Shown: piece by piece, positions 8,672 to 17,690 of the stretch
Layout: each line of letters begins with the position of its first letter
Numbering within the stretch: position 1 is the stretch's first letter
NCBI RefSeq assembly: GCF_040649515.1
Contig: NZ_JBEZFP010000011.1
Span: 1 to 64,000, forward strand
Reading direction: 5' to 3'
DNA length: 64,000 nt
Source of the DNA: Yinghuangia elevatio
Lineage (GTDB): Bacteria; Actinomycetota; Actinomycetes; Streptomycetales; Streptomycetaceae
Made by a program: the position numbers and the translations under genes
The notes under the pieces: model-generated
The model's database searches: none
What the model saw: only the letters and a program-made list of their open reading frames with translations
Told to the model about the DNA's origin: nothing

Positions 8672-9196
8672 ATGAACACCTCCGCGAACACCTCTGCCGC
8701 CGCGAACACCCCCGCCGCGAACCCGGTCCTCGTCCGTGCCGAGAACGCCGAAGCCATCCAGGACGGCGCGACCAGCCTCATCACGCTGCTCGCCGACGCG
8801 GGGGCCACGGGCGGGGCGCTGACCGCCAACAAGGCGACGTTCGAGAAGGGCTCGCCGGGCGCCCCCGCGCACTTCCACACCAAGGCGACCGAGATGTTCT
8901 TCGTGCTCGAAGGCACGATGCGGATCCTGGTCCGGGACGAGGTCGTGCTGCTCGGCAAGGGCGACTTCCTGACCGTTCCGCCGACCGTTCCGCACGCGTT
9001 CGCCCCGGCGCCGGGCACCGAGGCCGAGATGCTGGTCGTGTTCACGCCGGGCCTGCACCGCTTCGACTACTACCGCCTGCTGGAGCGCGTCTACCGCGGC
9101 GAGGCCACGGTGCAGGACATCCGCGACAGCTCGGAGCTGTACGACAACCACTACTTCGAGAGCCCGGTGTGGCAGAAGGCGCTCACCGAGCGCTGA
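8672..9196 (+). CDS. cupin-domain protein
   Basis: A 174-residue single-cupin protein. Motif 1 is GAPAHFHTKATEMFFVLEGTM, shortened here to HFHTKATEMFFVLEG, which gives two His and one Glu as metal ligands. Motif 2 is GDFLTVPPTVPHAFAP, which gives the third His. The ATG at 8672 has AGGAG 7 bases upstream; a longer reading from 8570 has no ribosome-binding site. No signal peptide. A DHA2-type efflux permease follows on the same strand after a 12-bp stem hairpin. Proteins of this type often act as small-molecule sensors or quercetin-dioxygenase-like enzymes, but the substrate here is unknown. Confidence 0.8.
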   Translation: MNTSANTSAAANTPAANPVLVRAENAEAIQDGATSLITLLADAGATGGALTANKATFEKGSPGAPAHFHTKATEMFFVLEGTMRILVRDEVVLLGKGDFLTVPPTVPHAFAPAPGTEAEMLVVFTPGLHRFDYYRLLERVYRGEATVQDIRDSSELYDNHYFESPVWQKALTER

Positions 9197-9248
9197 GCCG
9201 CGGCTTTGCCCGGCCTCCGCGTCGCCCGCCCCGGCCTGCACAGCCGCC

Positions 9249-9284
9249 CCCGCACCCGGGCCCACCACCACACCCGGGTGCGGG
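9249..9284. terminator. hairpin between cupin and MFS genes
   Basis: A perfect 12-bp inverted repeat, CCCGCACCCGGG (9249-9260) and CCCGGGTGCGGG (9273-9284), with a 12-base loop in the 157-bp gap. No T run follows, so it may be an attenuator or mRNA stabiliser rather than a strong terminator. Confidence 0.5.
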
Positions 9285-9353
9285 CCCGCCGATTGCCGCG
9301 CGGTCCTCCCGCCGCGTACCCCTCCCCCGCCTTCCCCGAAAGCAGGCTTTGCC

Positions 9354-10838
9354 ATGCCCTCGAACCGGCCGCCCTCGCCAAACGTCACCGCGTCTTCGCG
9401 CCGCCGCCTCGGACTCACCCTGGCCCTGCTGGCGTTCGCCCAGCTGATCATCTCGATCGACTACAACATCGTGTACGTCGCGCTGCCGGAGATCGGCTCG
9501 GGCCTGGGCTTCTCGGCGCAGAACCTGCAATGGGTGATCAGCGCGTACGCCGTCGCCTTCGGCGGCTTCCTCCTCCTCGGCGGCCGGGCGAGCGACCTCT
9601 TCGGCCCGCGCCGGATGTTCGCCCTCGGTCTCGGCCTGTACGCGGTCTCGTCCCTGCTCGGCGGGATGGCCGCCTCCCCCGGCACGCTGATCGCGGCCCG
9701 CGCGGTCCAAGGTGTCGGCGGCGCGTTCCTCTTCCCCGCGACACTCACGCTGGTGTCCACGAGCTTCGCCGAAGGGCGGGAGCGGAACCGGGCGTTCGCG
9801 GTGTGGGGCACCGCGGGCGGCAGCGGGATGATCCTCGGATCACTGCTCGGCGGCGTGCTGACGGACGCGTTCGGGTGGGAGTCGGTCTTCTTCGTCAACG
9901 TGCCGCTCGCGGGTCTGGCGGCCGTGCTGGCCTTCTGGTTGATCGCCCCGGACGCACCGCGCGCCAAGGGCCGTTCGTTCGACCTGGCGGGGGCGCTGAC
10001 CTCGACGATCGGTGTCACCGCGGTGGTCTTCGCGCTCGTCCAGGGCCCGGAGTCGGGCTGGGGATCGCCGTCGGTGGTGGCCGCCTCGGTTGCCGGCGCC
10101 GTCCTGCTCGCCGCCTTCGTCGCCGTCGAACTCCGCAGCGCCGACCCGCTGTTGCCGCTCCGCCTGTTCCGCAACCGCAACCTGAGCGTGGGCACGGTCG
10201 TGACGTTCCTCTACATGGGCACCTTCGGCACGCTGCTGTACTTCCTGACCGTGTACTTCCAAGGCGTGCACGGCTACGACGCACTGACCACGGGTCTGGC
10301 GTTCCTGGTGCCGATGGTCGCGATTGCGATCGGCTCGCAGTCCGCCGGCCGGCTCGCGACGCGGTACGGCATCCGCCCGATCATGGTCCTGTCCCTGGTC
10401 GTCGGCGGTGTCGGAGCGGTGGTCGTCGGTGCGACGATGGCGACGGACGCGTCGTATGCCGCACTGATACCGGGCCTGATCGTGCTGGGCGTCGGCCAAG
10501 GCGCGGGCTACACACTGATGTTCGGTGCCGCCGCGCTGGGTGTCGCGGCGGAGGACCAGGGCATCGCCTCGGGCGTCGCATCCACGAGCCAGCAGGTCGG
10601 CGGCGCGGTCGGCCTCGCGCTGCTGGTCGCGGTGGCCAACTCGGGCCTGGACAGCCTCGGCGGTGAGGCCCTGCGCTCGGCGACGACCGACGGCCTGCGT
10701 ACGGCGGTCTTCATCGCCGCGGCGGGGATCGGCGCAACTGCCCTGGTGGCCCTCGGCCTCCGCAAGCCGGCGACACGGTCGATCGCCGAGCACCGGGCCC
10801 CGACAGAGCCGAACTCCCGCCCTGTGGCCCACGTCTGA
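9354..10838 (+). CDS. DHA2-family (EmrB/QacA-type) multidrug MFS transporter
   Basis: A 494-residue drug:H+ antiporter with about 14 membrane helices. DHA2 markers are visible: an Asp in the first helix (ISIDYNIVYVALPEIG), the LGGRASDLFGPRRMF motif A loop, and motif C-like glycines in helix 5 (GTAGGSGMILGSLLGGVLTD). The C-terminal tail is short and basic. It exports hydrophobic compounds in related bacteria. The upstream cupin gene on the same strand suggests a paired detoxification function, which is inference. A 15-bp terminator follows the stop. Confidence 0.85.
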   Translation: MPSNRPPSPNVTASSRRRLGLTLALLAFAQLIISIDYNIVYVALPEIGSGLGFSAQNLQWVISAYAVAFGGFLLLGGRASDLFGPRRMFALGLGLYAVSSLLGGMAASPGTLIAARAVQGVGGAFLFPATLTLVSTSFAEGRERNRAFAVWGTAGGSGMILGSLLGGVLTDAFGWESVFFVNVPLAGLAAVLAFWLIAPDAPRAKGRSFDLAGALTSTIGVTAVVFALVQGPESGWGSPSVVAASVAGAVLLAAFVAVELRSADPLLPLRLFRNRNLSVGTVVTFLYMGTFGTLLYFLTVYFQGVHGYDALTTGLAFLVPMVAIAIGSQSAGRLATRYGIRPIMVLSLVVGGVGAVVVGATMATDASYAALIPGLIVLGVGQGAGYTLMFGAAALGVAAEDQGIASGVASTSQQVGGAVGLALLVAVANSGLDSLGGEALRSATTDGLRTAVFIAAAGIGATALVALGLRKPATRSIAEHRAPTEPNSRPVAHV

Positions 10839-10849
10839 CCGACCCGAAC

Positions 10850-10884
10850 GCGTTGTGCCGCCCGCTCCCCGGGCGGCACAACGC
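10850..10884. terminator. terminator between convergent MFS and MocR genes
   Basis: A perfect 15-bp stem (arms 10850-10864 and 10870-10884) with loop CTCCC, followed by ATTTGTG. It lies between two genes that end toward each other. Confidence 0.85.
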
Positions 10885-10958
10885 ATTTGTGCGTTCGGCG
10901 CCGACGCGAGGCTGTTGGCGAGCCCTTCATGACACCCCGTCAGCCTCCGGTACCCCGG

Positions 10959-12422
10959 TCAGGCCGGGCCGCCGGTGCCCGGGTCCGGTTGCGGGGGCAG
11001 CACGAGGCACAGCGCGTCGAGGGCGGCCTGGTAACGGTGGTCGGGCGGGGTGGCGTACCCGACCACCAGGCCGTCGACGTGGGGCTCCGGGCTCTCCGGG
11101 TGGCGGAAGAGGGCAAGGCCGTCCAGGGCGATGCCCATCCGCGTGGCCGCGGCGACCGTCGGCGCCTCGGTCCCCGGCGGCAGGCGCAGTACGGCGTGCA
11201 GGCCGGCCGCGATGCCGGTGACGGTGATGTGCGGGGCGCGTTCGGCCAGCGCGGCGACGAGTTGGGCTCGGCGCGTGCGGTAGCGCCTGCGCATGCGCCG
11301 AATGTGCGCGTCGTACTGCCCGGACTCGATGAAGTCGGCAAGGGCGAGTTGGTCCCCCACACCCGCCCACGCCTCGCGTAGCCCTTTGGCCGCGAGTACG
11401 CCGTCCACGAGGCGCGGCGGCAGCGCCATCCAGCCCAGTCGGATCGCCGGGGACAGGCTCTTGCCGGCCGACCCCATGTACACGACGTGCTCGGGGTCCA
11501 ACCCCTGTATCGCGCCCACCGGTTCGCGGTCGTAGCGGAACTCGCCGTCGTAGTCGTCCTCCAGCACCACTCCCGCGCGCGTCCGCGCCCAGTCCACCGC
11601 CGCACTGCGGCGAGCGGAGTGCAGCGGGCCGCCCACCGGGAACTGGTGGGCAGGGGTGAGCAGTACGGAGCGCGGCCCGTGCCGTGCGGTGGTCGCGGGA
11701 TCGACCGCCAGTCGATCGGTGCGGGCGCCGCGCTCGTCGAGTCCGAGCGCGACCGTGCGTACTCCGGCGTGCGCCAGGATGCCGCGATGGAACGGCAGCC
11801 CGTACGGCTCGACCGCGAGCGGCCCCGGCAGCACTCCGCCCTCGAAGAGCAGCCGCAGTCCATGGGCGAAGCCGGAGCAGACGACGATGTGCTCGGGCGC
11901 GGTCCGTACGCCGCGCACGCGCGCCAAGTAGTCCGCGAGTGCGTGCCGAAGCTCCGGTCGCCCCTGCGGATCGCCGGGCCCGAACGCGTCCGTCGGCGCC
12001 GCGACGACGGCCCGGCGTACCGAGGCGATCCATGCGGTGCGCGGGAACGACGCCGCGTCGGGCTGCCCTTGGCGCAGATTGTGCGTGGCTTGCGCCGCCT
12101 GCCCTCCGACGGCCTTCCGGGCGGCACGATGTCGTACGGCGGCCGCTCGTTCCGCAACACGCGTCCCGGACCCCTGGCGTGCGGTCAGCCACCCTTCGGC
12201 GACGAGTTCCGCGTACGCGTCGGCCACGGTGTTGCGCGCGACCCCGAGATCGACGGCAAGGGCGCGGTACGGCGGCAGGCGCGTGCCGGGAGCCAGCCGC
12301 CCCGACCGCACCGCCTCCCGCAGCGCGGCCGCGAGGGCCGCGCGCCGGGGCCCGGTGGGAGCAAGCTCCAGATAGAGGTCGGCGCCGCCGTCGTGGTCGG
12401 AATTGACCTGAGCTCGTGCCAT
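10959..12422 (-). CDS. MocR-family PLP-dependent regulator (GntR wHTH plus aminotransferase domain)
   Basis: A 487-residue two-domain regulator. Residues 20-95 are a GntR winged helix (LAAALREAVRSGRLAPGTRL, then LAVDLGVARNTVADAYAEL). From about 120 a fold-type I aminotransferase domain follows. The PLP lysine is in YMGSAGKSLSPAIRLGW, with the Asp/Tyr pair in LEDDYDGEFRYDRE. The linker is Ala/Arg-rich. MocR proteins such as PdxR use PLP or an aminotransferase-derived ligand to switch transcription. No pdx gene is next to it, so the target is unclear; the small downstream-facing gene at 12479 is upstream on the same strand. Both halves look intact. Confidence 0.88.
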   Translation of the reverse strand: MARAQVNSDHDGGADLYLELAPTGPRRAALAAALREAVRSGRLAPGTRLPPYRALAVDLGVARNTVADAYAELVAEGWLTARQGSGTRVAERAAAVRHRAARKAVGGQAAQATHNLRQGQPDAASFPRTAWIASVRRAVVAAPTDAFGPGDPQGRPELRHALADYLARVRGVRTAPEHIVVCSGFAHGLRLLFEGGVLPGPLAVEPYGLPFHRGILAHAGVRTVALGLDERGARTDRLAVDPATTARHGPRSVLLTPAHQFPVGGPLHSARRSAAVDWARTRAGVVLEDDYDGEFRYDREPVGAIQGLDPEHVVYMGSAGKSLSPAIRLGWMALPPRLVDGVLAAKGLREAWAGVGDQLALADFIESGQYDAHIRRMRRRYRTRRAQLVAALAERAPHITVTGIAAGLHAVLRLPPGTEAPTVAAATRMGIALDGLALFRHPESPEPHVDGLVVGYATPPDHRYQAALDALCLVLPPQPDPGTGGPA

Positions 12423-12478
12423 GGACCCGCGCCTTCCACCCGGTCGATTCCGCCAGGCTAACCCGCGCCGTCCGGGCC

Positions 12479-12682
12479 CTACCGCTCCGCCGCGAGCCGG
12501 TCGCGGGCCGCGCGCACCTGCTCCGCGGTCTCCTCCGCCGACCCCATGCGACGCTCCACCGCGTCGAGGACCTGCGCGACCGGCACGCGGACCGCGTCGT
12601 CCGCGTCCGACCGGCGCAGCCAGTCCGCGAGCACCAGCGCCTCGTCACCGGTCAGCACGATCGTGATCCGTTCTGAGCCCAT
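12479..12682 (-). CDS. conserved small hypothetical protein
   Basis: A 67-residue acidic, helical protein (MGSERITIVLTGDEALVLAD at the start, with later DAVERRMGSAEETAEQVRAA). It has no Cys, no membrane segment and no signal peptide. Codon use has the G/C third positions expected of a real gene. It lies 56 bases upstream of the MocR gene on the same strand, so the two may share a transcript. Function is not recognised; the EALVLADWLRR helix resembles small actinobacterial proteins of unknown role. Confidence 0.55.
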   Translation of the reverse strand: MGSERITIVLTGDEALVLADWLRRSDADDAVRVPVAQVLDAVERRMGSAEETAEQVRAARDRLAAER

Positions 12683-12807
12683 CCCCGCAGGCTAACGCCA
12701 GGGGCGCCGGGAGCCCCGCAGGGCCTGCGTCGACGCGGGTGTCGTCGGCGGGGGTGTCGCCAGCGGGGGTGTCGCCGACGGCCAGGCGCGGGCCGCCCGG
12801 CGTCCGC

Positions 12808-12953
12808 TCACTTGTCGATCTTGTAGCGCACGATGACCAGCCCGTTGCCGAAGCCGGCGGCCCGGCTTCGACGAGGCGACGATCTTGGCGAGGCTGTTGA
12901 GCTTCCTGCCGTACTCGCCCGTGGCTTTCGCAGCGCCGACCCGGACCGACGCG
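12808..12953 (-). pseudogene. frameshifted C-terminal remnant of an unknown gene
   Basis: Just past the iolD stop, the minus strand reads as plausible protein in two frames. First comes VRVGAAKATGEYGRKLNSLA followed by KIVASSKPG. A +1 shift near 12860-12870 then gives AGFGNGLVIVRYKIDK and a TGA at 12808-12810. No start codon or upstream domain remains because iolD occupies that side. It looks like the tail of a deleted gene left when the catabolic cluster was placed here. I do not recognise the family, and it could be chance coding bias in GC-rich DNA. Confidence 0.35.
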
Positions 12954-14825
12954 TCACACGAGCGGTCGTTGCGCCGATTTCCGGGTGATGTAGGCAGTCC
13001 GGGCGGTCTGCGTGGCGGGCAGCTCGGAGACCTCCGCCACCGGGACGTCCCACCAGGCGTCCGAGGACGGCGACGGGACCGTCGGGTCGGTCTCGACGTG
13101 CACGACGGTTGTCCGGTCGGCGGCCAGGGCCGCGGCGAACGCGGTGCGGAACTCGGCGAGCGTGCCGGCCCGGAGGACCTGCGCGCCGAGGCTCGCGGCG
13201 TTGGCGGCCAGGTCCACCGGGAGGAGACCGCCGTCCAGCTGGCCGGAATCGGCGTTGCGGTAGCGGTAGTTCGTACCGAAGCGAGCCGACCCGAGGGATT
13301 CCGAGAGGGCGCCGATCGACGCGTAGCCGTGGTTCTCGACGAGGACGACGACCAGCTTGATGCCCTCGGCGACGGCCGTGGCTATCTCCTGGGCCATCAT
13401 CAGGTACGAGCCGTCGCCGACCATGACGACGGCCTCGCGGTCCGGGGCGGCCATCTTGACCCCGAGTCCGCCGGCGATCTCGTAGCCCATGCAGCTGAAG
13501 CCGTACTCGACGTGGTAGCCCAGCGGGTCGGCGGGGCGCCACAGTTTGTGCAGATCACCGGGGAGGGATCCGGCCGCGCAGATGACCACGTCGCGGTCGG
13601 CCATCAGTTCGTTGGCCGCACCGACGATTTCACTCTGGCTGGGCAGCGGGGCATGGGCGGCGTCGAAGGCGGCCTGGGTGACCGCGTCCCAGTCCCGGGC
13701 CAGCATCGATGCGCGGCTGCGGTACGCGGACTCCACCTGCCAGTCGGGCAGTTCGCGGTCGAGAGCGTCGAGGGCGGCGCGCGCGTCGGCGACCACGGAG
13801 ACGCCGGCCTGCTTGGCCGCGTCGAAGGCGGCGATGTTGATGTTGACGAAGCGTACGCCGGGGTCGGCGAAGAGCGTCCGTGACGCCGTCGTGAAGTCCT
13901 GCCAGCGCGTGCCGATGCCGATGACGACGTCGGCCTCGCGCGCGAGGGTGTTGGCGGCGACGGTGCCGGTGTGGCCGATGGCCCCGACCAGGGCCGGGTG
14001 ACCGTGCGGGAGTGCGGCCTTGCCGGCCTGCGTCACCGCGACGGGGATACCCGTACGCGCGGTGAAGCGAGCCAGTGACTCGGTCGCGTCGGCGTGGACG
14101 ACGCCGCCACCGGCCACGACGAGCGGGCGCCGCGCGTCGCGGAGCAGGCGGAGGGCGGCGGCCAGTGACTCGTCGTCGGGCACCGGTCGGCGGATGTGCC
14201 AGATGCGCTCGGCGAAGAACTCCTCGGGGAAGTCCCAGGCTTCGGCCTGCACGTCCTGCGGCAGCGCGAGCGTGACCGCGCCCGTCTCGGCCTGGTCGGT
14301 CAGGACGCGTATCGCCTGGACCGCCGACGACAGCAGTTGTTCCGGGCGCCACACACGGTCGAAGAAGCGCGAGACCGGGCGGAAGACGTCGTTCACCGAG
14401 ATGTCGGCGGCGTAGGGGAGTTCGAGCTCCTGGAGCACCGGGGACGCCACACGGGTCGCGAAGGTGTCGCCGGGGAGCAGGAGTACGGGGAGTCGGTTCA
14501 CGGTCGCCAGGGCGGCGCCGGTGACCATGTTGGTGGCACCGGGACCGACCGACGCCGTGCACGCAAGCGTGGACAGGCGGCGCCTGGTCCTCGCGTACGC
14601 GACCGCCGCGTGCACCATCGCCTGCTCGTTGCGCGCCTGGTAGTACGTCAGGTCGTCCGGCTGCTGGAGCAGCGCCTGCCCGATCCCGGCCACGTTGCCG
14701 TGCCCGAAGATCCCGAAGCAGCCCTCGATCAACCGCTGCCGCACACCATCGCGTTCGGTGTACTGGCGGGCGAGGAAGGCGACGAGTGCCTGGGCCGTGG
14801 TCAGCCGGCGGGTACCGCGGTTCAC
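12954..14825 (-). CDS. iolD: 3D-(3,5/4)-trihydroxycyclohexane-1,2-dione acylhydrolase
   Basis: A 623-residue thiamine-diphosphate enzyme that opens the ring of the inositol breakdown intermediate trihydroxycyclohexane-dione to 5-deoxyglucuronate. The N-terminal PYR domain has the activating region HGNVAGIGQ and NEQAMVHAAVAYAR. The PP domain has the cofactor motif GDGSYLMMAQEIATAV ending in the Asn of LVENHGYASIG. GTG at 14825 overlaps the iolB stop by 4 bp. It is the last gene of the catabolic operon, and its length is typical. It shows no frameshift. A gene remnant follows the stop. Confidence 0.92.
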   Translation of the reverse strand: MNRGTRRLTTAQALVAFLARQYTERDGVRQRLIEGCFGIFGHGNVAGIGQALLQQPDDLTYYQARNEQAMVHAAVAYARTRRRLSTLACTASVGPGATNMVTGAALATVNRLPVLLLPGDTFATRVASPVLQELELPYAADISVNDVFRPVSRFFDRVWRPEQLLSSAVQAIRVLTDQAETGAVTLALPQDVQAEAWDFPEEFFAERIWHIRRPVPDDESLAAALRLLRDARRPLVVAGGGVVHADATESLARFTARTGIPVAVTQAGKAALPHGHPALVGAIGHTGTVAANTLAREADVVIGIGTRWQDFTTASRTLFADPGVRFVNINIAAFDAAKQAGVSVVADARAALDALDRELPDWQVESAYRSRASMLARDWDAVTQAAFDAAHAPLPSQSEIVGAANELMADRDVVICAAGSLPGDLHKLWRPADPLGYHVEYGFSCMGYEIAGGLGVKMAAPDREAVVMVGDGSYLMMAQEIATAVAEGIKLVVVLVENHGYASIGALSESLGSARFGTNYRYRNADSGQLDGGLLPVDLAANAASLGAQVLRAGTLAEFRTAFAAALAADRTTVVHVETDPTVPSPSSDAWWDVPVAEVSELPATQTARTAYITRKSAQRPLV

Positions 14826-15703
14826 CGCACACCCCCCGCGTCGCACATGGGCACGCGCGGGTCGGTGTCCTGCGTCTCCCACGACGCGCGCACCCAGTGG
14901 TGTGCCGGGTCGTCGCAGCACGCCATCGTGCGCTCGGCGTGCGGTCCGGCGAGCACGTTGAGGTAGTACATGGGGTAGCCGGGCGCGGCCATCGACGGGC
15001 CGTGGTAGCCGCGCGGCACCAACACCGCGTCGCCCTGGCGGATTTCGGCGAGCACGTCGACGCCGGAACCGTACACGCGCTGGTAGCCGAAGCCGTCCTC
15101 GCCGCCGATCTCGAAGTAGTAGATCTCCTCGAGGACGGCCTCGCCGTCGCGGGCCTCGTCGTGCTTGTGCGGCGGGTAGGAGGACCAGTTCCCGTCCGGC
15201 GTCAGGACCTCCACGGCCACCAACCGGTCGCACGGGAAGCCTTCCGGCGAGGCGAAGTTGTTGACCTGGCGGGTCGCGTTGCCCGCGCCGCGCACCTCCA
15301 CCGCGACATCCTCCGCCGGGCCGTACGCCGGGGCGAGCCGCCGCTCGCACCGTGCCGCGGGCAGCGCGAACCGCCCGCCGGCGACGGAGGTGACGGTCAC
15401 CTCCGCGTCGCGCGGGGCGTAAGCGAAGTCCGTGACGCGGCTGAAAACGCTGTCGCGACCGGTGAGTTCGAAGGACTCGCCGTCGATCTCGACCGTGCAC
15501 GCACCGGACAGCGGCAGCACGATCGTCTCGCTGTCCCCGGTCACGAAGAGCACCTGCCCGCCGGGCGCGAGGTCCAGGACGCGGAGCGAGCTGTACGCCC
15601 AGCCCGCCGACTCGGGCGTCACGGCGAGCCGGAACCCGCCGTCCGCCGCTGTCCCGTCGGGCAGGTGCAGGCGGGGGCCGCCGCCGAGGTCTCGGCCGGT
15701 CAT
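14822..15703 (-). CDS. iolB: 5-deoxy-glucuronate isomerase
   Basis: A 293-residue KduI/IolB double-cupin enzyme that converts 5-deoxyglucuronate to 2-deoxy-5-keto-gluconate. Metal-ligand features are in the second cupin: SSYPPHKHDEARDGEAVLEE supplies two His and one Glu, and GYHGPSMAAPGYPMYYLNVL is the conserved C-terminal block. ATG at 15703 overlaps the stop of the aldolase-like gene by 4 bp (ATGA), and its own stop overlaps the iolD start by 4 bp. It acts directly after IolD in the pathway. Confidence 0.92.
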   Translation of the reverse strand: MTGRDLGGGPRLHLPDGTAADGGFRLAVTPESAGWAYSSLRVLDLAPGGQVLFVTGDSETIVLPLSGACTVEIDGESFELTGRDSVFSRVTDFAYAPRDAEVTVTSVAGGRFALPAARCERRLAPAYGPAEDVAVEVRGAGNATRQVNNFASPEGFPCDRLVAVEVLTPDGNWSSYPPHKHDEARDGEAVLEEIYYFEIGGEDGFGYQRVYGSGVDVLAEIRQGDAVLVPRGYHGPSMAAPGYPMYYLNVLAGPHAERTMACCDDPAHHWVRASWETQDTDPRVPMCDAGGVR

Positions 15704-16593
15704 GCCGCCCCGCCCCGTCCCAGCAGCGAGACCGCGGTGTCGACGGCCGCGGCGACGTCGCCGTTCTCCGGGAAGAGCATGGTCCGGCCGATGATCAGGC
15801 CGCGCACGTGCTCGATCTCCAGGGCCTTCTGCCACGACGCGTACATCGCGTCCACGTCGCCGCCGCCCTCGCCGCCGAGGAGCAGCGTGGGCATGGTGGT
15901 CGACGCCATCATGCGCTCCATCTCGTCCACGACGGGCACCTTGAGCCACGTGTAGGCGGAGGTGCGCCCCAGCCCCGAGGCGATGTTGTTGACCCAGATC
16001 TGCGCGTCCGCGGTGAGGATGTTGCGGACCTTGCCGCCCTCCCGAACCGACTTGAACGGCTCGATCAGCGCCAGCAGTTCGCGCTCGGCGAGTTCGTTCA
16101 CCGCGGTGGCGGTGCCCATCAGCGTCTCCGCCACACCCCCGTCGGCGGGGTCGACGCGGAGCAGGACCTTGCCGCCGTCCAGGCCGCCTTCGGCGATGCC
16201 GCGCGCGTCGTACGCCGTGAACCGGTCGTCGAGTTCGAAGCTCGCGCCGGGGATGCCGCCGCGGTTCATCGAGCCGAGGACGAGCTTGCCGTCCAGGGCG
16301 CCGAGCAGCATCAGGTCCTCGACGATGTCCGGGGTGCCCAGGAAGCCGTCGACGCCGGGGCGGGCCAACGCCTCGACGCAGCGGGCCAGAAGCTCGTGCC
16401 GGTCGCCCATCGCGGTCGGGTTGCCGCCCGCCGCGACCGCGCCGCGCGCGGGGTGGTCGGCGGCGAGGACGAACAGCGGCCGGGCCAGGCCCTCGCGCGC
16501 GAAACGCGGCCGGGCCTGCGCGGTACGGCGGATCGCCCCGGGGTCGGTCAGACGGGTGGAGACGACCGTGGCGATGTCGGGTGTGGTGCTCAA
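15700..16593 (-). CDS. aldolase-type (beta/alpha)8 barrel protein of iol clusters (Cgl0158 family)
   Basis: A 297-residue TIM-barrel protein starting at TTG 16593, with GGAGGA 7 bases upstream. It has FVLAADHPARGAVAAGGNP near residue 40, DGFLGTPDIVEDLMLLGAL, LGSMNRGG and LLRVDPADGGVAET. The family is found in actinobacterial inositol clusters where an IolJ-type aldolase is missing, so it probably cleaves the 2-deoxy-5-keto-gluconate-6-phosphate made by IolC. Some relatives are described only as deoxyribose-phosphate-aldolase-like. It is flanked by 4-bp overlaps with iolC and iolB. The exact reaction is inferred from position. Confidence 0.78.
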   Translation of the reverse strand: MSTTPDIATVVSTRLTDPGAIRRTAQARPRFAREGLARPLFVLAADHPARGAVAAGGNPTAMGDRHELLARCVEALARPGVDGFLGTPDIVEDLMLLGALDGKLVLGSMNRGGIPGASFELDDRFTAYDARGIAEGGLDGGKVLLRVDPADGGVAETLMGTATAVNELAERELLALIEPFKSVREGGKVRNILTADAQIWVNNIASGLGRTSAYTWLKVPVVDEMERMMASTTMPTLLLGGEGGGDVDAMYASWQKALEIEHVRGLIIGRTMLFPENGDVAAAVDTAVSLLGRGGAA

Positions 16594-17690
16594 CGGGGTC
16601 CTCCGTTGTCGTGGTGGTTGTCCGGGGCGGCGGTGCCCGAGGCGGTCGAGCCGGCGAGTACGCCGCCGTACGCCCCGCCGATCAGCGCGTCCAGTTCGCC
16701 GGGTGTCGGCATGGCGTCCGCGCAGGAGTGCCGGGAGGCGACCAACGCGCCCGCGGCGTTGGCGAGTTCGATGGTCCGGGACAGGGGCAGTCCGGCCAGC
16801 AGCCCGGCGACCAGCGTGCCGCCGAACGCGTCGCCGGCGCCGAGCCCGTTGACGACCTCGACGGGGATCGGAGGTACGCGTACCTCCTCGGTCGCGGTAC
16901 GCGCCAGCACGCCGTGCGGTCCCTGCTTCACCACCGCGAGCCGCAGCCCGCGGGCGAGCAGCCGGTCGGCGGCCTCGTCCGGATCGCGCGTGCCGACGGC
17001 GACCTCGACCTCGTCGCGGTTGCCGACGGCGATCGTGGCGTGTTCGAGGGCGCGGGCGTACCAGCCCGGCGCCTCCTCCGGGGCGGACCAGAACATCGGG
17101 CGCCAGTCCAGGTCGAAGACGGTGTCGGCGCCTTCCGCCCGGTCCGCGACGGTGGCGAGCGTGGTGGTCCGCGACGGCTCGGCGGACAGGCCGCTGCCGG
17201 TGATCCACACGACGCGGGCGGCGCGCAGTGCCTCGGCGTCCAGGTCGGGCACGCGGAGGCGCATGTCCGGGGCGTCGGGCCGGTAGAAGTAGAGCGGGAA
17301 GTCGTCCGGCGGGAAGATCTCGCACAGCACGACCGGCGTCTGCGCGCCGGGCACGGTGACGACGAAGCGGTCGTCGACGCCGAAGCCGCGCAGCTCACCG
17401 CGCACGAAGCCGCCGAGCGGGTCGTCGCCGACTCCGGTGACGACGGCGGAGCGCAGGCCCTGCCGGGCCGCCGCGACGGCCACGTTGGTCGCGCTGCCGC
17501 CGAGGTACTTGGCGAACGTCCGGACCTCGGCGAGCCCGACGCCCACCTGCTCGGGGTAGAGGTCGACGCCGACGCGGCCGAGCGTTACCAGGTCGTACGG
17601 CGGCACCGCGACGGCACGTGCGCCGGGCCCTGCCGGGACGGCGGAACCGGCTTTCACCGCACCGGAGTTGCCGGGGGAAACCACGCTCAC
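16590..17690 (-). CDS. iolC: 5-dehydro-2-deoxygluconokinase (PfkB family)
   Basis: A 366-residue sugar kinase of the PfkB/ribokinase fold. The N-terminal substrate signature is LVTLGRVGVDLYPEQVGVGL with KYLGGSATNVAVAAAR. The C-terminal ATP/anion-hole signature is VVNGLGAGDAFGGTLVAGLL, with the catalytic Asp in GAGD. The IolC branch is suggested by the DLYP and DPD segments and by the iol neighbours. It phosphorylates 2-deoxy-5-keto-gluconate in the iol pathway. The first 30 residues are a variable Gly/Ala/Pro tail; an internal start is possible. It overlaps the genes on both sides by 4 bp. Confidence 0.88.
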   Translation of the reverse strand: MSVVSPGNSGAVKAGSAVPAGPGARAVAVPPYDLVTLGRVGVDLYPEQVGVGLAEVRTFAKYLGGSATNVAVAAARQGLRSAVVTGVGDDPLGGFVRGELRGFGVDDRFVVTVPGAQTPVVLCEIFPPDDFPLYFYRPDAPDMRLRVPDLDAEALRAARVVWITGSGLSAEPSRTTTLATVADRAEGADTVFDLDWRPMFWSAPEEAPGWYARALEHATIAVGNRDEVEVAVGTRDPDEAADRLLARGLRLAVVKQGPHGVLARTATEEVRVPPIPVEVVNGLGAGDAFGGTLVAGLLAGLPLSRTIELANAAGALVASRHSCADAMPTPGELDALIGGAYGGVLAGSTASGTAAPDNHHDNGGPR

